Source of the DNA: Bradyrhizobium lupini
Lineage (GTDB): Bacteria > Pseudomonadota > Alphaproteobacteria > Rhizobiales > Xanthobacteraceae
Assembly (NCBI RefSeq): GCF_040939785.1
Contig: NZ_CP162553.1
Location: 3,224,001 to 3,288,000, forward strand
Length of the DNA stretch: 64,000 nt
Reading direction: 5' to 3'
The position numbers were made by a program, and so were the translations under genes. Under the pieces are notes generated by a model. That model saw only the letters and a list, made by a program, of their open reading frames with translations. It searched no databases and had not been told where the DNA came from. Of the stretch, positions 53,021-61,252 are shown one piece after another; positions within the stretch are counted from its first letter, which is position 1, and the number at the start of each line of letters is the position of its first letter.

Positions 53021-54472
53021 TTACGACTCGATCCTCACATATTCGAAATCGCCGGGCTTGTTGTCGATGCCGACTTTCGGCGGTGAGATCCAGGAGGCGA
53101 ACTGGCCGGTCTCGGTGACGGGCTGCATCAGCGAGGTGATGAAGTCGCCGTCCGCGGTCGAGGGCAGCCATTCGTCCTTGCGCTTCGCCCAGGTGGCATC
53201 GTCGATCAAAATGCCGTCGGGCGTCGCGTGGATGCCCTTGAACTCGCCGATATGGCGGTGGAAGGCGACGTTGGGCAGCTTGAGCTGAAACTGGTAGCCC
53301 GCGGTCGAGATCACCTTGTTCCAGCGCAGCATGCCCTTGACGCAATCCTGGCTGTAATCGTCGCGCAGGCGCATGTTGAGCGCGGTCAGCGCCGGCTCGT
53401 CGACGAGCTTGATCTCACCGTCGATGAACTTCAGCACCGGATAGGTGGCGTTCTTGAGCTGATGATCGTCGTCGATCTGGGTCTCGTGATAGCGACCCTT
53501 GATGCCGGTGTTGAAGGCGTTCGCCGCGTTGGTCGAGACTTCCGAGCCAAACAGATCGAGCGACAGCGTATAGTGCAGGTTCAGCTTCTTCTGAATGGTC
53601 GGCAGGTCGATCACGCCGAGCGCGCGGACCTTCGCGATGTCGGTGGGATCGGTGATGCCGGCTTCGCGCATCGCATCGCAGGTGCGCTGCACGACGCGGG
53701 TGATGCCGGTCTCGCCGACGAACATGTGGTGCGCTTCTTCCGTCAGCATGAAGCGGCAGGTGCGCGACAGGGGATCGAAGCCGGACTGCGCAAGCGAGTG
53801 CAGCTGCATCTTGCCGTCGCGGTCGGTGAAGTAGGTGAACATGAAGAAGGACAGCCAGTCCGGCGTCGCCTCGTTGAAGGCGCCCAGCATGCGCGGCGAG
53901 TCGGCGTCGCCCGAGCGGCGGCGCAACAAATCGTCGGCCTCTTCACGTCCGTCGCGACCAAAGTACTTTTGCAGCAGGTACACCATCGCCCAGAGGTGAC
54001 GGCCTTCCTCGACATTGACCTGGAACAGATTGCGCATGTCGTACAGCGAGGGCGCGGTCTTGCCGAGATGGCGCTGCTGCTCGACGGAGGCGGGCTCGGT
54101 GTCGCCCTGGATCACGATCAGACGCCGCAGCATGGCGCGATACTCGCCCGGGACTTCCTGCCAGGCCGGCTCGCCAAAATGCTCGCCGAACGGCACGACG
54201 CGGTTCTCTTCCTGGGGAGCAAGGAGAATGCCCCAGCGATACTCGGGCATCCGCACATAGTCGAACTTGGCCCAGCCGCGCGGATCGACCGAATAGGCGG
54301 TGCGCAAGTACACCAGCGATTCCTGGAAGCCTTCCGGCCCCATGTCTTTCCACCAGTCCATGTAGCCGGGATGCCAGCCTTCCAGCGCCTTGAGCACCTG
54401 GCGGTCTTCGGCCAAATTGACGTTGTTCGGAATCTTGGTCGAGTAGTCGACGTTCATGATGTTCACGTTCAT
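53021..54472 (-). CDS. boxB: benzoyl-CoA 2,3-epoxidase oxygenase component BoxB
   Basis: Di-iron oxygenase of 483 residues that epoxidises benzoyl-CoA with O2 in the aerobic CoA-thioester (box) pathway. Iron-ligand pairs can be seen in NVEEGRHLWAMVYLLQKYFG (ExxH) and LTEEAHHMFVGETG (EExHH). The N terminus (DYSTKIPNNVNLAEDRQVLKALEGWHPGYMDWWKDMGP) and the length agree with BoxB. The start is at 54472 with a GGAG ribosome site. It is last of four leftward box genes. Its reductase partner BoxA is not in the window. Confidence 0.93.
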   Translation of the reverse strand: MNVNIMNVDYSTKIPNNVNLAEDRQVLKALEGWHPGYMDWWKDMGPEGFQESLVYLRTAYSVDPRGWAKFDYVRMPEYRWGILLAPQEENRVVPFGEHFGEPAWQEVPGEYRAMLRRLIVIQGDTEPASVEQQRHLGKTAPSLYDMRNLFQVNVEEGRHLWAMVYLLQKYFGRDGREEADDLLRRRSGDADSPRMLGAFNEATPDWLSFFMFTYFTDRDGKMQLHSLAQSGFDPLSRTCRFMLTEEAHHMFVGETGITRVVQRTCDAMREAGITDPTDIAKVRALGVIDLPTIQKKLNLHYTLSLDLFGSEVSTNAANAFNTGIKGRYHETQIDDDHQLKNATYPVLKFIDGEIKLVDEPALTALNMRLRDDYSQDCVKGMLRWNKVISTAGYQFQLKLPNVAFHRHIGEFKGIHATPDGILIDDATWAKRKDEWLPSTADGDFITSLMQPVTETGQFASWISPPKVGIDNKPGDFEYVRIES

Positions 54473-54495
54473 GGCCGTGCTCCTTGGATTTCTTT

Positions 54496-54609
54496 CGTCA
54501 TGCCCGGCCTTGTGCCGGGCACCCACGTTCTTGCTTGCTCAGCCAAGGACGTGGATGGCCGGGACATTCTGTACGAAGACGCGCTTCGCGCTTTTGCCCG
54601 GCCATGACG
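54496..54609. repeat. 114-bp inverted-repeat element between boxC and boxB
   Basis: Ends CGTCATGCCCGGCC and CCGGCCATGACG, with inner hairpins CGTCATG...CCGGGC and ACCCACGTTC...GACGTGGAT. It is of the same general style as the other gap elements. It lies between boxC and boxB on one transcript and could shape relative levels. Confidence 0.55.
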
Positions 54610-54621
54610 CAGCAAATGTCG

Positions 54622-56310
54622 TCACACTCGCGTCATATCGAATTTCGGCTTCTGGCCGCTGCCGTAGCGGCGCAGCGCGCCTTCCTCGCCGACCGCGTTG
54701 GGGCGCTGGAAGATCCAGTTCTGCCACGCGGTGAGGCGCGAGAAGATCTTCGATTCCATCGTCTCGGGGCCGACGAAGCGCAGGTTGGCTTCCATGCCGG
54801 TGAGGCTGTCGGGCGAGAAGCTGGCGCGCTCCTCCAGGAACACGCGGACCTCGTCGTCCCAGTCGATGTCGTCGAGTGCGAAGGTGACGAGACCGAGCTC
54901 TTCGGCCTGCTCGGCGTCCAGCGCGGTGCCCGTCGTGGCTTCCGCGCGTTCCACATCGGACGGATCGGCCTGGAAGCGCGACTGAAGCCGCGTCAGGCCA
55001 TGGCTCATCGGATACGGGCCAAAATTCATCGCTGACAGTTCGATCGACGGCGGCGGGCGGTTGTCGCCCTGGCGCGTGCCGATCAGCATGTAGGAACGGT
55101 CGGCGGCGAAGACGAGCTCGGCGAGCGTGCCGGCGAAGCAGGAGCCGGGCTCGACCAGCGTCACCAGCGTGCGCGAGGTGACGTCGATGCGCTTCAAGAC
55201 ACGCTTCCAGTAGTGCCTGATTTCGTTGACCAGCCAGTGCGCCTTGTTGGCTTCGAGGAAGGCGTCGCAGGCGAGCACATGGGCGCGGTCGCCGTGACTC
55301 TTGAACACCAGCATCGCGATCTCGAGCTCGTTGATACGCAGATGCAGGATGGCGTCGTCGAGTTCGCGCGCGACCTGGAGCGGCCAGAACGCGACACCCT
55401 GCGCCATCATCCCGTCGATATCGGCGGGCGGCGCGGCTTCAGGCGCCTTGATCGAGATCGTGGCGATGCGGGCGGCGCGGTCGACGTCGACGGTGACAAA
55501 GCCGTAGCGGATGCTCGTCTCATCGATGATGCGCTTGAGCGGCGTCAGCGCGATGCCCTTGCCGCTGCCCTTGCGCTTCGAGGCCTGGGCGAATTCCCTG
55601 GCGCGCTCGGCAACCTTGCCTTCGAGCTTGCTGTTCGGCGCGATCTCGTCGACCAGGCGCCATTGCACGGCGCGCTTGCCCTTCACGCCTTCTTCGATGG
55701 TGCAGAAGAAATCGGCGTGATCGCGGCGCACCTTGCGCTTGTCGACCACACGCGTGAGGCCGCCGGTGCCCGGCAGCACCGCCAGCAGCGGCACTTCGGG
55801 CAAGGCGACGGCGGACGCGCCGTCATCGGCAAGCATGATGTAGTCGGTGGCGAGCGCGAGCTCATAGCCGCCGCCGGCGGCCGAGCCGTTCACGACGGTG
55901 ATAAAGCGCTGGCCGGAATTCTCCGACGAGTCTTCCATGCCGTTGCGGGTCTCGTTGGTGAACTTGCAGAAATTGACCTTGTGGGCATGCGTCGAGCCGG
56001 CGAGCATGCGGATGTTGGCGCCGGCGCAGAACACGCGGTTCTTGGCCGAGCGCATCACCACGACCTTCACCTCGGGGTGCTCGAAGCGCAGGCGCTGGAC
56101 CGCGTCGGCAAGCTCGATGTCGACGCCGAGATCGTAGGAATTGAGCTTGAGCAGATAGCCCTCGAACAGGCCGCCATTCTCGTCGACGTCCATGGTCAGG
56201 GTGGCGACGTCACCGTCAACCGCGAGCTTCCAGTGCCGGTAGCGGGACGGCTCGGTCTGGAAATCGATGAATGTCGCGCCGCCTGCGAGGCGCCGATCTT
56301 CCTCGGCCAT
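54622..56310 (-). CDS. boxC: benzoyl-CoA-dihydrodiol lyase BoxC
   Basis: Ring-opening enzyme of 562 residues in the enoyl-CoA hydratase superfamily; it hydrolyses 2,3-epoxybenzoyl-CoA to 3,4-dehydroadipyl-CoA semialdehyde and formate. The first crotonase-like half (about 25-270) has MRSAKNRVFCAGANIRMLAGSTH and GSAAGGGYELALATDYIMLADDG. A second, degenerate half follows (about 290-560, GSCFAGTLAELVFAADRSYMLIGTRQGD). The start is at 56310 (MAEEDRR), with AAGGGTGG upstream. The frame continues to 56361 over the predicted operator and is unlikely to be used. Confidence 0.93.
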   Translation of the reverse strand: MAEEDRRLAGGATFIDFQTEPSRYRHWKLAVDGDVATLTMDVDENGGLFEGYLLKLNSYDLGVDIELADAVQRLRFEHPEVKVVVMRSAKNRVFCAGANIRMLAGSTHAHKVNFCKFTNETRNGMEDSSENSGQRFITVVNGSAAGGGYELALATDYIMLADDGASAVALPEVPLLAVLPGTGGLTRVVDKRKVRRDHADFFCTIEEGVKGKRAVQWRLVDEIAPNSKLEGKVAERAREFAQASKRKGSGKGIALTPLKRIIDETSIRYGFVTVDVDRAARIATISIKAPEAAPPADIDGMMAQGVAFWPLQVARELDDAILHLRINELEIAMLVFKSHGDRAHVLACDAFLEANKAHWLVNEIRHYWKRVLKRIDVTSRTLVTLVEPGSCFAGTLAELVFAADRSYMLIGTRQGDNRPPPSIELSAMNFGPYPMSHGLTRLQSRFQADPSDVERAEATTGTALDAEQAEELGLVTFALDDIDWDDEVRVFLEERASFSPDSLTGMEANLRFVGPETMESKIFSRLTAWQNWIFQRPNAVGEEGALRRYGSGQKPKFDMTRV

Positions 56311-56346
56311 GGGCCACCCTTGAGTTCGTCTTGGTTTACCGTTAGA

Positions 56347-56411
56347 TGCACAATAATGCATATTGTTGCGCGCGTCTAGACTTTAACGGCCCATACATGC
56401 ATTTTGTTGCA
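56347..56411. promoter_or_regulatory. TGCA-repeat operator region ahead of boxC
   Basis: Two TGCA-N6-TGCA units, at 56347-56360 and 56398-56411, lie 51 bases apart. A 14-base direct repeat ATGCAT(A/T)TTGTTGC (56356-56369 and 56397-56410) is shared between them, 41 bases apart or about four helix turns. TGCA-containing repeats are known operators of the BzdR/BoxR family, and boxR is in this cluster. The right unit overlaps the last codons of the upstream hydrolase gene. Confidence 0.7.
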
Positions 56412-57204
56412 TGTCCTCTCCTAGGGCCGCTGCTGCAAATTGCTCAATCGCGTGAAGCGTCGCTCCCGGAGCTTCGCGATGCGGAGAATGCGCCGCGCCT
56501 GACATGACTTTCAAATCGACCGGGCAATAGCATTCGTGCTGCGCGATCTCGGCCTGACGCAGCGTCCCGTATTGGTCGTCCACGCCTTGAAGGATCAGGA
56601 CGGGAACGCGGATATAAGCGAGATATTCCGAGATATCCCAGTCGCGGAATTTGGGATCGAGCCAGGCGGCGTTCCAGCCGTAGAAGGCGTTGTCGACGTC
56701 CGTGTGCCAGCGCGCGAGCTTTGCCTTCAGGTCGGTGGTCTCAAATGCCGTCTTGATGTCCGCAATCGACTTCACCGAGATGTCCTCGACGATGAAATGC
56801 GGCGCGATCAGTACGAGGCCGTTCAGGCGATGATCCTGATGCGCGCCGGCATAGATCGTCGCGATCGACGCGCCGTCGGAATGGCCGAGCAGCAGGCCAC
56901 GCCTGAAGCCGATCGCGTCGAGGATCTTCGGCAGCACGTCGAGTGCCTCGCGCTGCATGTAGTCGAGCGGCCGCGGCAGCGCGACCTTGCTCGACTGGCC
57001 GTAGCCCGCGCGCGAATAGACGAAGATGCCGGCGGAGGTCGCCTCTCGCAGCTTCTCGGGGAAGTCACCCCAGAGCCCGACCGAGCCGAGGCCTTCATGC
57101 AGCATGACGATGGTCGGTGCATCGGCGGATTGCGGCGCCAGCCATTTGTATTCGAGGCTGGCGTCGCCGATGCTGAGGAAGCCGGTGGGGGCGAGGTTGG
57201 TCAT
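56383..57204 (-). CDS. alpha/beta hydrolase of the box cluster
   Basis: Hydrolase of 273 residues with a Ser nucleophile: GLLLGHSDGASIATIYAG (GHSDG, about 105-122), an oxyanion segment VMLHEGLGSVGLWGDFPEKL (about 33-52), YSRAGYGQSS, and a late catalytic His in SGAAHSPHREAPG. It lies between benzoate-CoA ligase and boxC on one strand. A plausible role is a thioesterase or an ester/lactone hydrolase that clears side or dead-end CoA products, but this is inference. Its 3' end (MQQNACMGR) overlaps the proposed operator. Confidence 0.8.
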   Translation of the reverse strand: MTNLAPTGFLSIGDASLEYKWLAPQSADAPTIVMLHEGLGSVGLWGDFPEKLREATSAGIFVYSRAGYGQSSKVALPRPLDYMQREALDVLPKILDAIGFRRGLLLGHSDGASIATIYAGAHQDHRLNGLVLIAPHFIVEDISVKSIADIKTAFETTDLKAKLARWHTDVDNAFYGWNAAWLDPKFRDWDISEYLAYIRVPVLILQGVDDQYGTLRQAEIAQHECYCPVDLKVMSGAAHSPHREAPGATLHAIEQFAAAALGEDMQQNACMGR

Positions 57205-57221
57205 GCTCTGTCGCTCTTCTC

Positions 57222-57246
57222 TCTCCGTCGTCAAGCCCGGCCATGA
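57222..57246. terminator. hairpin between benzoate-CoA ligase and hydrolase genes
   Basis: The arms GTCGTCA and TGACGAC (about 57226-57248 region) enclose AGCCCGGCCA. No T-run follows. It lies in the 52-base gap of the box operon and could modulate downstream expression. Confidence 0.4.
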
Positions 57247-57256
57247 CGACCTGTTG

Positions 57257-58798
57257 TCAATTCGCCCCGTCCCGCAGCTTGAACCGCTGGATCTTCCCCG
57301 TCGCCGTCTTCGGCAAGGAATCCACCACGTCGATCCAGCGCGGATATTTCCACGGGCCGATCTTCTGCTTGACGTGATCCTTGAGCATCTCCTGCAGGCC
57401 CGCCGTCGTCGCGCCGGGGCGCAGCACGACGAAGGCCTTGGGCTTCAGCAGACCTTCCGGATCGGCTTCGGGCACGACGGCAGCTTCCAGCACGGCGGGA
57501 TGCGTGATCAGCGCGCTCTCGACCTCGAAGGGCGAGACCCAGATGCCAGAGACCTTGAACATGTCGTCGGCGCGGCCGCAGAAGGTATAGCGGCCCTCGG
57601 AATCCCTGACATATTTGTCGCCGGTGCGGGTCCACGGCCCCTCGAACGTGCGGCGGCTCTTGTGGCGCTGGTTCCAGTACCCCTCGCCGGCGGAGGGCGC
57701 ATCGACCAGGAGCTCGCCGACCTCGCCGTCGGCGACATCCTGTCCGGCCTCGTTGACAAGCCGCACCGCATAGCCGGGCACCGGTTTGCCGGAGGAGCCG
57801 TATTTGATGTCGCCGGGCGCGTTCGACAGGAAGATGTGCAACAGCTCGGTCGAGCCGACGCCGTCGAGAATATCGACGCCGAAGCGCGCCCTCCAGCTAT
57901 TGCCGACGGACTCCGGGAGCGCCTCGCCGGCCGAGGTGCAGATGCGAAGCGACTTGCCGCCGCGCTCGCTCTTCATCGCTTCGTCGTTGAGCATCGCCGC
58001 GAACAGGGTCGGCACGCCGTAGAAGATCGAGGGATTGTAGCGGTTCATCAGGTCGAACATGCGTGCGGGCGTCGGCCGTTCGCTGTTGAGCACCACGCTG
58101 GCGCCGACCGACATCGGAAAGGTCAACGCATTGCCGAGGCCATATGCGAAGAACAGCTTTGCCGCGGAAAGACAAACGTCGTTCTCGCGAATGCCGAGCA
58201 CCTGCTTCGCATAAGTGTCCGCGGTCGCCTGCATGTTCGAATGGATGTGCCGCACGCCCTTGGGCATGCCGGTCGAACCTGAGGAATACAGCCAGAATGC
58301 CGGCTCGTCGGAATGGGTGGCGGCGGTGGTGAACTGATCGCTCTCGTCCGCAATCTCCTCGGCGAGCTGCTTGTGGCCGTTCTGTTTTGCGCCGGAGACC
58401 ACGACATGCTCCAGATCCGGCATGCGGCCGACGACGTCCTTGATGACGGGATAGAGCGCTTCCGAGACGAACAGCACGCGCGCGCGGCAATCGGCGAGGA
58501 TGTAGGCGTATTGATCTGATGTCAGCAGCGTGTTGAGCGGCACCGGCACGATGCCGGCGCGGATCGCACCCAGAAACACGATCGGGAAGTCGACCGTATC
58601 CAGCATGATCATGGCCACGCGCTCTTCGCGGCGGACCCCGAGCCGGCGCAGCATGTTGGCGGCGCGCCGCGTTTCGCGCTGGAGCTCGCCATAGGTGAGC
58701 CGTGAGACGGTGTCATCGAAGGCGAGCTTGTTGCCGCGTCCCTCCTCGACGTTCCGGTCGAGCAGCCAGGTCACCGCGTTATAGGATCCCTCGCTCAC
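57257..58798 (-). CDS. benzoate--CoA ligase
   Basis: Adenylate-forming enzyme of 513 residues that starts the pathway by making benzoyl-CoA from benzoate, CoA and ATP. Core motifs are YSSGSTGMPKGVRHIHSN (P-loop, about 170-187), FGVDILDGVGSTELLHIFLS (A5), YTFCGRADDMFKVSGIWVSPFEVESAL (hinge Asp) and LPKTATGKIQRFKLRD (catalytic Lys near the C terminus). The strong match in order and length to BclA/BadA-type ligases and the box neighbours support benzoate; 2-aminobenzoate or halobenzoates could be accepted. It is divergent from boxR. Confidence 0.92.
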   Translation of the reverse strand: MSEGSYNAVTWLLDRNVEEGRGNKLAFDDTVSRLTYGELQRETRRAANMLRRLGVRREERVAMIMLDTVDFPIVFLGAIRAGIVPVPLNTLLTSDQYAYILADCRARVLFVSEALYPVIKDVVGRMPDLEHVVVSGAKQNGHKQLAEEIADESDQFTTAATHSDEPAFWLYSSGSTGMPKGVRHIHSNMQATADTYAKQVLGIRENDVCLSAAKLFFAYGLGNALTFPMSVGASVVLNSERPTPARMFDLMNRYNPSIFYGVPTLFAAMLNDEAMKSERGGKSLRICTSAGEALPESVGNSWRARFGVDILDGVGSTELLHIFLSNAPGDIKYGSSGKPVPGYAVRLVNEAGQDVADGEVGELLVDAPSAGEGYWNQRHKSRRTFEGPWTRTGDKYVRDSEGRYTFCGRADDMFKVSGIWVSPFEVESALITHPAVLEAAVVPEADPEGLLKPKAFVVLRPGATTAGLQEMLKDHVKQKIGPWKYPRWIDVVDSLPKTATGKIQRFKLRDGAN

Positions 58799-58818
58799 GG
58801 ACTTCTCCCCTGAATTTA

Positions 58819-58830
58819 GAATTATAATTC
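58819..58830 (-). promoter_or_regulatory. palindromic -10 region of the benzoate-CoA ligase promoter
   Basis: GAATTATAATTC is a perfect 12-bp palindrome that contains a consensus -10 TATAAT on the minus strand (58826-58821). Transcription would start near 58814, leaving a short leader with a GGGGAGAAG ribosome site. A TTGACA (58861-58856) is too far for direct use with this -10 (29 bases). The promoter is probably factor-dependent. Confidence 0.55.
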
Positions 58831-58950
58831 ATAGAAAGACACCGCCTCGGCTTGCTGTCAATGCCAGCAGGCACTATGTTTCATTAATACGCGCCGCAGG
58901 ACCTCTTTAAAAGAAGACATCCGCTCAAGCAGGCCCATGATCCGCAGTCC

Positions 58951-59859
58951 ATGACCGACAGTCCCGACGCCGAATCCCGATTTCTCGAACAGCTCGGCCA
59001 GCGCGTGCGCACCATGCGCGCGCTGCGCGGCATGTCGCGCAAGGTGCTCGCTAAGGTATCAGGAATATCGGAGCGCTACATCGCGCAGCTCGAAAGCGGC
59101 AAGGGCAACGTCTCCATCGTGCTGCTGCGCCGCGTCTCCGACGCGATGGGCGCGCATCTCGAAGACCTGCTTCCCTCGGCCGATCCGACCCCGGACTGGC
59201 AGATGTTTCGCGATCTCCTGCGCAAGGCGACGCCGGCGCAGGTCGCACAAGCAAAAGATCTGCTCGCAGGCGGCAGCGCCTCCGCGCCGCGGCGCGCGCC
59301 GTTCTGCGGCATCGCGCTAATCGGCCTGCGCGGCGCCGGCAAATCGACGCTTGGGCGGATGCTGGCGAAGAAGGTCGGCTGGAGCTTTGTCGAGCTCAAC
59401 AAGGAGATCGAGCAGCAGAACGGGCTGTCGGTCGCCGAGATCATCGCGCTCTACGGCCAGGAAGGCTTTCGCCGCATGGAGCAGGCGGCGCTGCAGCAGC
59501 TGCTCGCGCGCCACGAGCTGATGGTGCTGGCGACCGGCGGCGGCATCGTCTCCGAACCTCTGACCTTCGACCAGATCCTGTCGTCGTTCTACACGATCTG
59601 GCTGAAGGCCGAGCCCGAGGAGCACATGGCCCGCGTCCGCCGCCAAGGCGATTTGCGCCCGATGGCCGACGACCGCTCCGCGATGGCGGAGCTGCGCAAC
59701 ATCCTCTTGAGCCGCGAGCCGCTATATGCGCGCGCGACGGCGGTGGTGGACACGGCGGGACTGTCCGTCGATGCCGCCGCGGCGCGCCTGGTTGATGCGG
59801 TGCGGCCGGTGCTGCAGAACGAAGCGCGCAGCTTCGGGCTGCGCAGCGTGGCGCTGTAG
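58951..59859 (+). CDS. boxR: BoxR/BzdR-type regulator (XRE plus shikimate-kinase-like domain)
   Basis: Repressor of 302 residues with a fused design: XRE helix-turn-helix (about 14-72, ALRGMSRKVLAKVSGISERYIAQLESGKGN), a linker, then a shikimate-kinase-like sensor (about 115-290) with the P-loop IGLRGAGKSTLGRMLAKK and conserved GQEGFRRMEQAAL and ATGGGIVSEP. In this family benzoyl-CoA binding to the kinase-like domain releases DNA. It is divergent from the benzoate-CoA ligase gene, the expected place for box-pathway control. Confidence 0.92.
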   Translation: MTDSPDAESRFLEQLGQRVRTMRALRGMSRKVLAKVSGISERYIAQLESGKGNVSIVLLRRVSDAMGAHLEDLLPSADPTPDWQMFRDLLRKATPAQVAQAKDLLAGGSASAPRRAPFCGIALIGLRGAGKSTLGRMLAKKVGWSFVELNKEIEQQNGLSVAEIIALYGQEGFRRMEQAALQQLLARHELMVLATGGGIVSEPLTFDQILSSFYTIWLKAEPEEHMARVRRQGDLRPMADDRSAMAELRNILLSREPLYARATAVVDTAGLSVDAAAARLVDAVRPVLQNEARSFGLRSVAL

Positions 59860-59871
59860 GTCCGAACTCCC

Positions 59872-60264
59872 ATGACCGAGAGCGACGTCGCAATCGCCAT
59901 GTTCGAGCGGATCGGCGGCAGCGCCACGATCGATCGACTGGTCGATCGCTTCTACGACCGGATGGATACGCTGCCGGAGGCGAAGATCATCCGCGCGATG
60001 CATGCGGACGACCTCGGCCTGATCAGGGATGTGCTGAAGCGCTATCTCACCGAATGGACCGGCGGCCCGAAACTCTATTCGGTCGAGAAGGGCCACCCGC
60101 GGCTGCGCCAGCGCCACATCGGCTTTGCCATCGGCGATGCCGAGCGCGACGCGTGGGTGCTCTGCATGCGCGGTGCGCTGGAGGAGACGGTTGTGGACGC
60201 CGCAGCGCGGCAGGACCTCGACAAGGCGTTGTCCGGCCTCGCCGACTGGATGCGCAACCGCTAG
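59872..60264 (+). CDS. truncated haemoglobin (group II)
   Basis: Globin of 130 residues with the short 2-over-2 fold. Landmarks are the IGGSATIDRLVDRFYDRMDTLPEA start, the proximal histidine region YSVEKGHPRLRQRHIGFAIGD (about 64-84), and the Trp in the G helix RDAWVLCMRGAL, typical of group II. It binds O2 or NO. It follows boxR by 12 bases on the same strand, so it is probably cotranscribed, and may supply oxygen or scavenge nitric oxide for the O2-dependent epoxidase. Confidence 0.85.
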   Translation: MTESDVAIAMFERIGGSATIDRLVDRFYDRMDTLPEAKIIRAMHADDLGLIRDVLKRYLTEWTGGPKLYSVEKGHPRLRQRHIGFAIGDAERDAWVLCMRGALEETVVDAAARQDLDKALSGLADWMRNR

Positions 60265-60276
60265 TGATTTTTGCAC

Positions 60277-60361
60277 GGGCGCGTAGCCCGGATGAGCGAA
60301 GCGACATCCGGGTCTTCACGATGACTTTCCCGGGTATCGCTTCGCTCACCCGGGCTACAAG
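60277..60361. repeat. long imperfect inverted repeat between globin and IclR genes
   Basis: The left arm GTAGCCCGGATGAGCGAAGC and the right arm GCTTCGCTCACCCGGGCTAC (about 60285-60304 and 60339-60358) pair, with shorter matches inside (CATCCGGG; CCCGGGTA). It sits between convergent genes, a place where it can act as a two-way terminator, although a T-run is absent. Confidence 0.6.
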
Positions 60362-61140
60362 AGTTGCGACCGCACCGCCTCCGCGCCCTCACGCAACAGC
60401 GGCAAAAATCGCTCGATCAATTCCTGCGCCGGCACGCGATCGACGTGCGCGCCCATGTTAATGGCGGCGACGATCACGCCGTCGTAGCGGCGGACGGGGA
60501 CCGAGATCGAGCGGAAATGCGGCTCGGCCTCGCGGTCCACCAGCGAATAGCCCTGCGCGCGATCGGCGACGGTGCGCGCGAGCAGCACCTTGGGATCGGT
60601 TACCGTCTGCGGCGTCAGCGCTTCGCGCTTCGTCGCCGTCAGGCGCGCAGCAAGCTCGGCATCGTCGAGTTGACCGAGCATGGCGCGGCCGACCGAAGTG
60701 CAGAAGGCCGGAAGCCGGTAGCCGATTTCCAATCCGCCCGAGAACATCCGCGCCGGACTGCTGCGCGCGATGAACACGACCTCATCGCCGTCGAGCACCG
60801 CGAGCGAGGAGATTTCGTTGGCCGCTGTCGCGACGCGGTCGAGCACCGGTTGCAGGACCGTGACGAGTTGGCTCGACCGCAGATACGACGCGGCGAGTGT
60901 CAGCACATGTGGCGTCAGCGAGAACAGCTTCCCGTCGCCACTGACGAAGCCGCCGCGCTGGAGCGTGAACAGCATGCGCCGCGCGGTGGCGCGGGGAAGC
61001 TCAGCGGCACGGGCGAGATCGCTCAGCGTCATCGGGCCGGCCGTGATGCCGAAGCATTGCAGCAGGCGCAGCCCGCGATCGAGGCTCTCGACGAAATCCG
61101 TCGCGCGTTCGTCGCTCTCGCTTCGCTTCAGCTTGGGCAT
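60355..61140 (-). CDS. IclR-family transcriptional regulator
   Basis: Regulator of 261 residues. The N-terminal helix-turn-helix is clear (LDRGLRLLQCFGITAGPMTLSDLARAAELPRATARRMLFTLQRGGFVSGDGKLFSLTPHVL), followed by the IclR ligand domain (about 80-255, ARSSPARMFSGGLEIGYRLPAFCTSVGRAMLGQL and VDREAEPHFRSISVPVRRYDGVIVAAINMGAHVDRV). It is close to the PcaR/PobR branch that controls aromatic-compound genes. It is divergent from the Rieske gene, which it probably controls. Confidence 0.88.
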   Translation of the reverse strand: MPKLKRSESDERATDFVESLDRGLRLLQCFGITAGPMTLSDLARAAELPRATARRMLFTLQRGGFVSGDGKLFSLTPHVLTLAASYLRSSQLVTVLQPVLDRVATAANEISSLAVLDGDEVVFIARSSPARMFSGGLEIGYRLPAFCTSVGRAMLGQLDDAELAARLTATKREALTPQTVTDPKVLLARTVADRAQGYSLVDREAEPHFRSISVPVRRYDGVIVAAINMGAHVDRVPAQELIERFLPLLREGAEAVRSQLL

Positions 61141-61196
61141 GGTGTCGGGTCATTCCTGCAAAATAGTGCTTGCTGCCGCGTCAAGGCATGTCATAA

Positions 61197-61221
61197 TTCG
61201 CCCATTCGTTCAATAGGCGAA
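61197..61221. promoter_or_regulatory. candidate IclR operator
   Basis: TTCGCC and GGCGAA form an inverted repeat with 13 bases between them in the 112-base gap between the divergent iclR-type and Rieske genes. An overlapping inner repeat GTTC-N7-GAAC is also present. IclR-family sites are commonly short inverted repeats of this kind. Confidence 0.5.
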
Positions 61222-61252
61222 CAAACGCCATTCCATAAAGGATGCACTCGCC

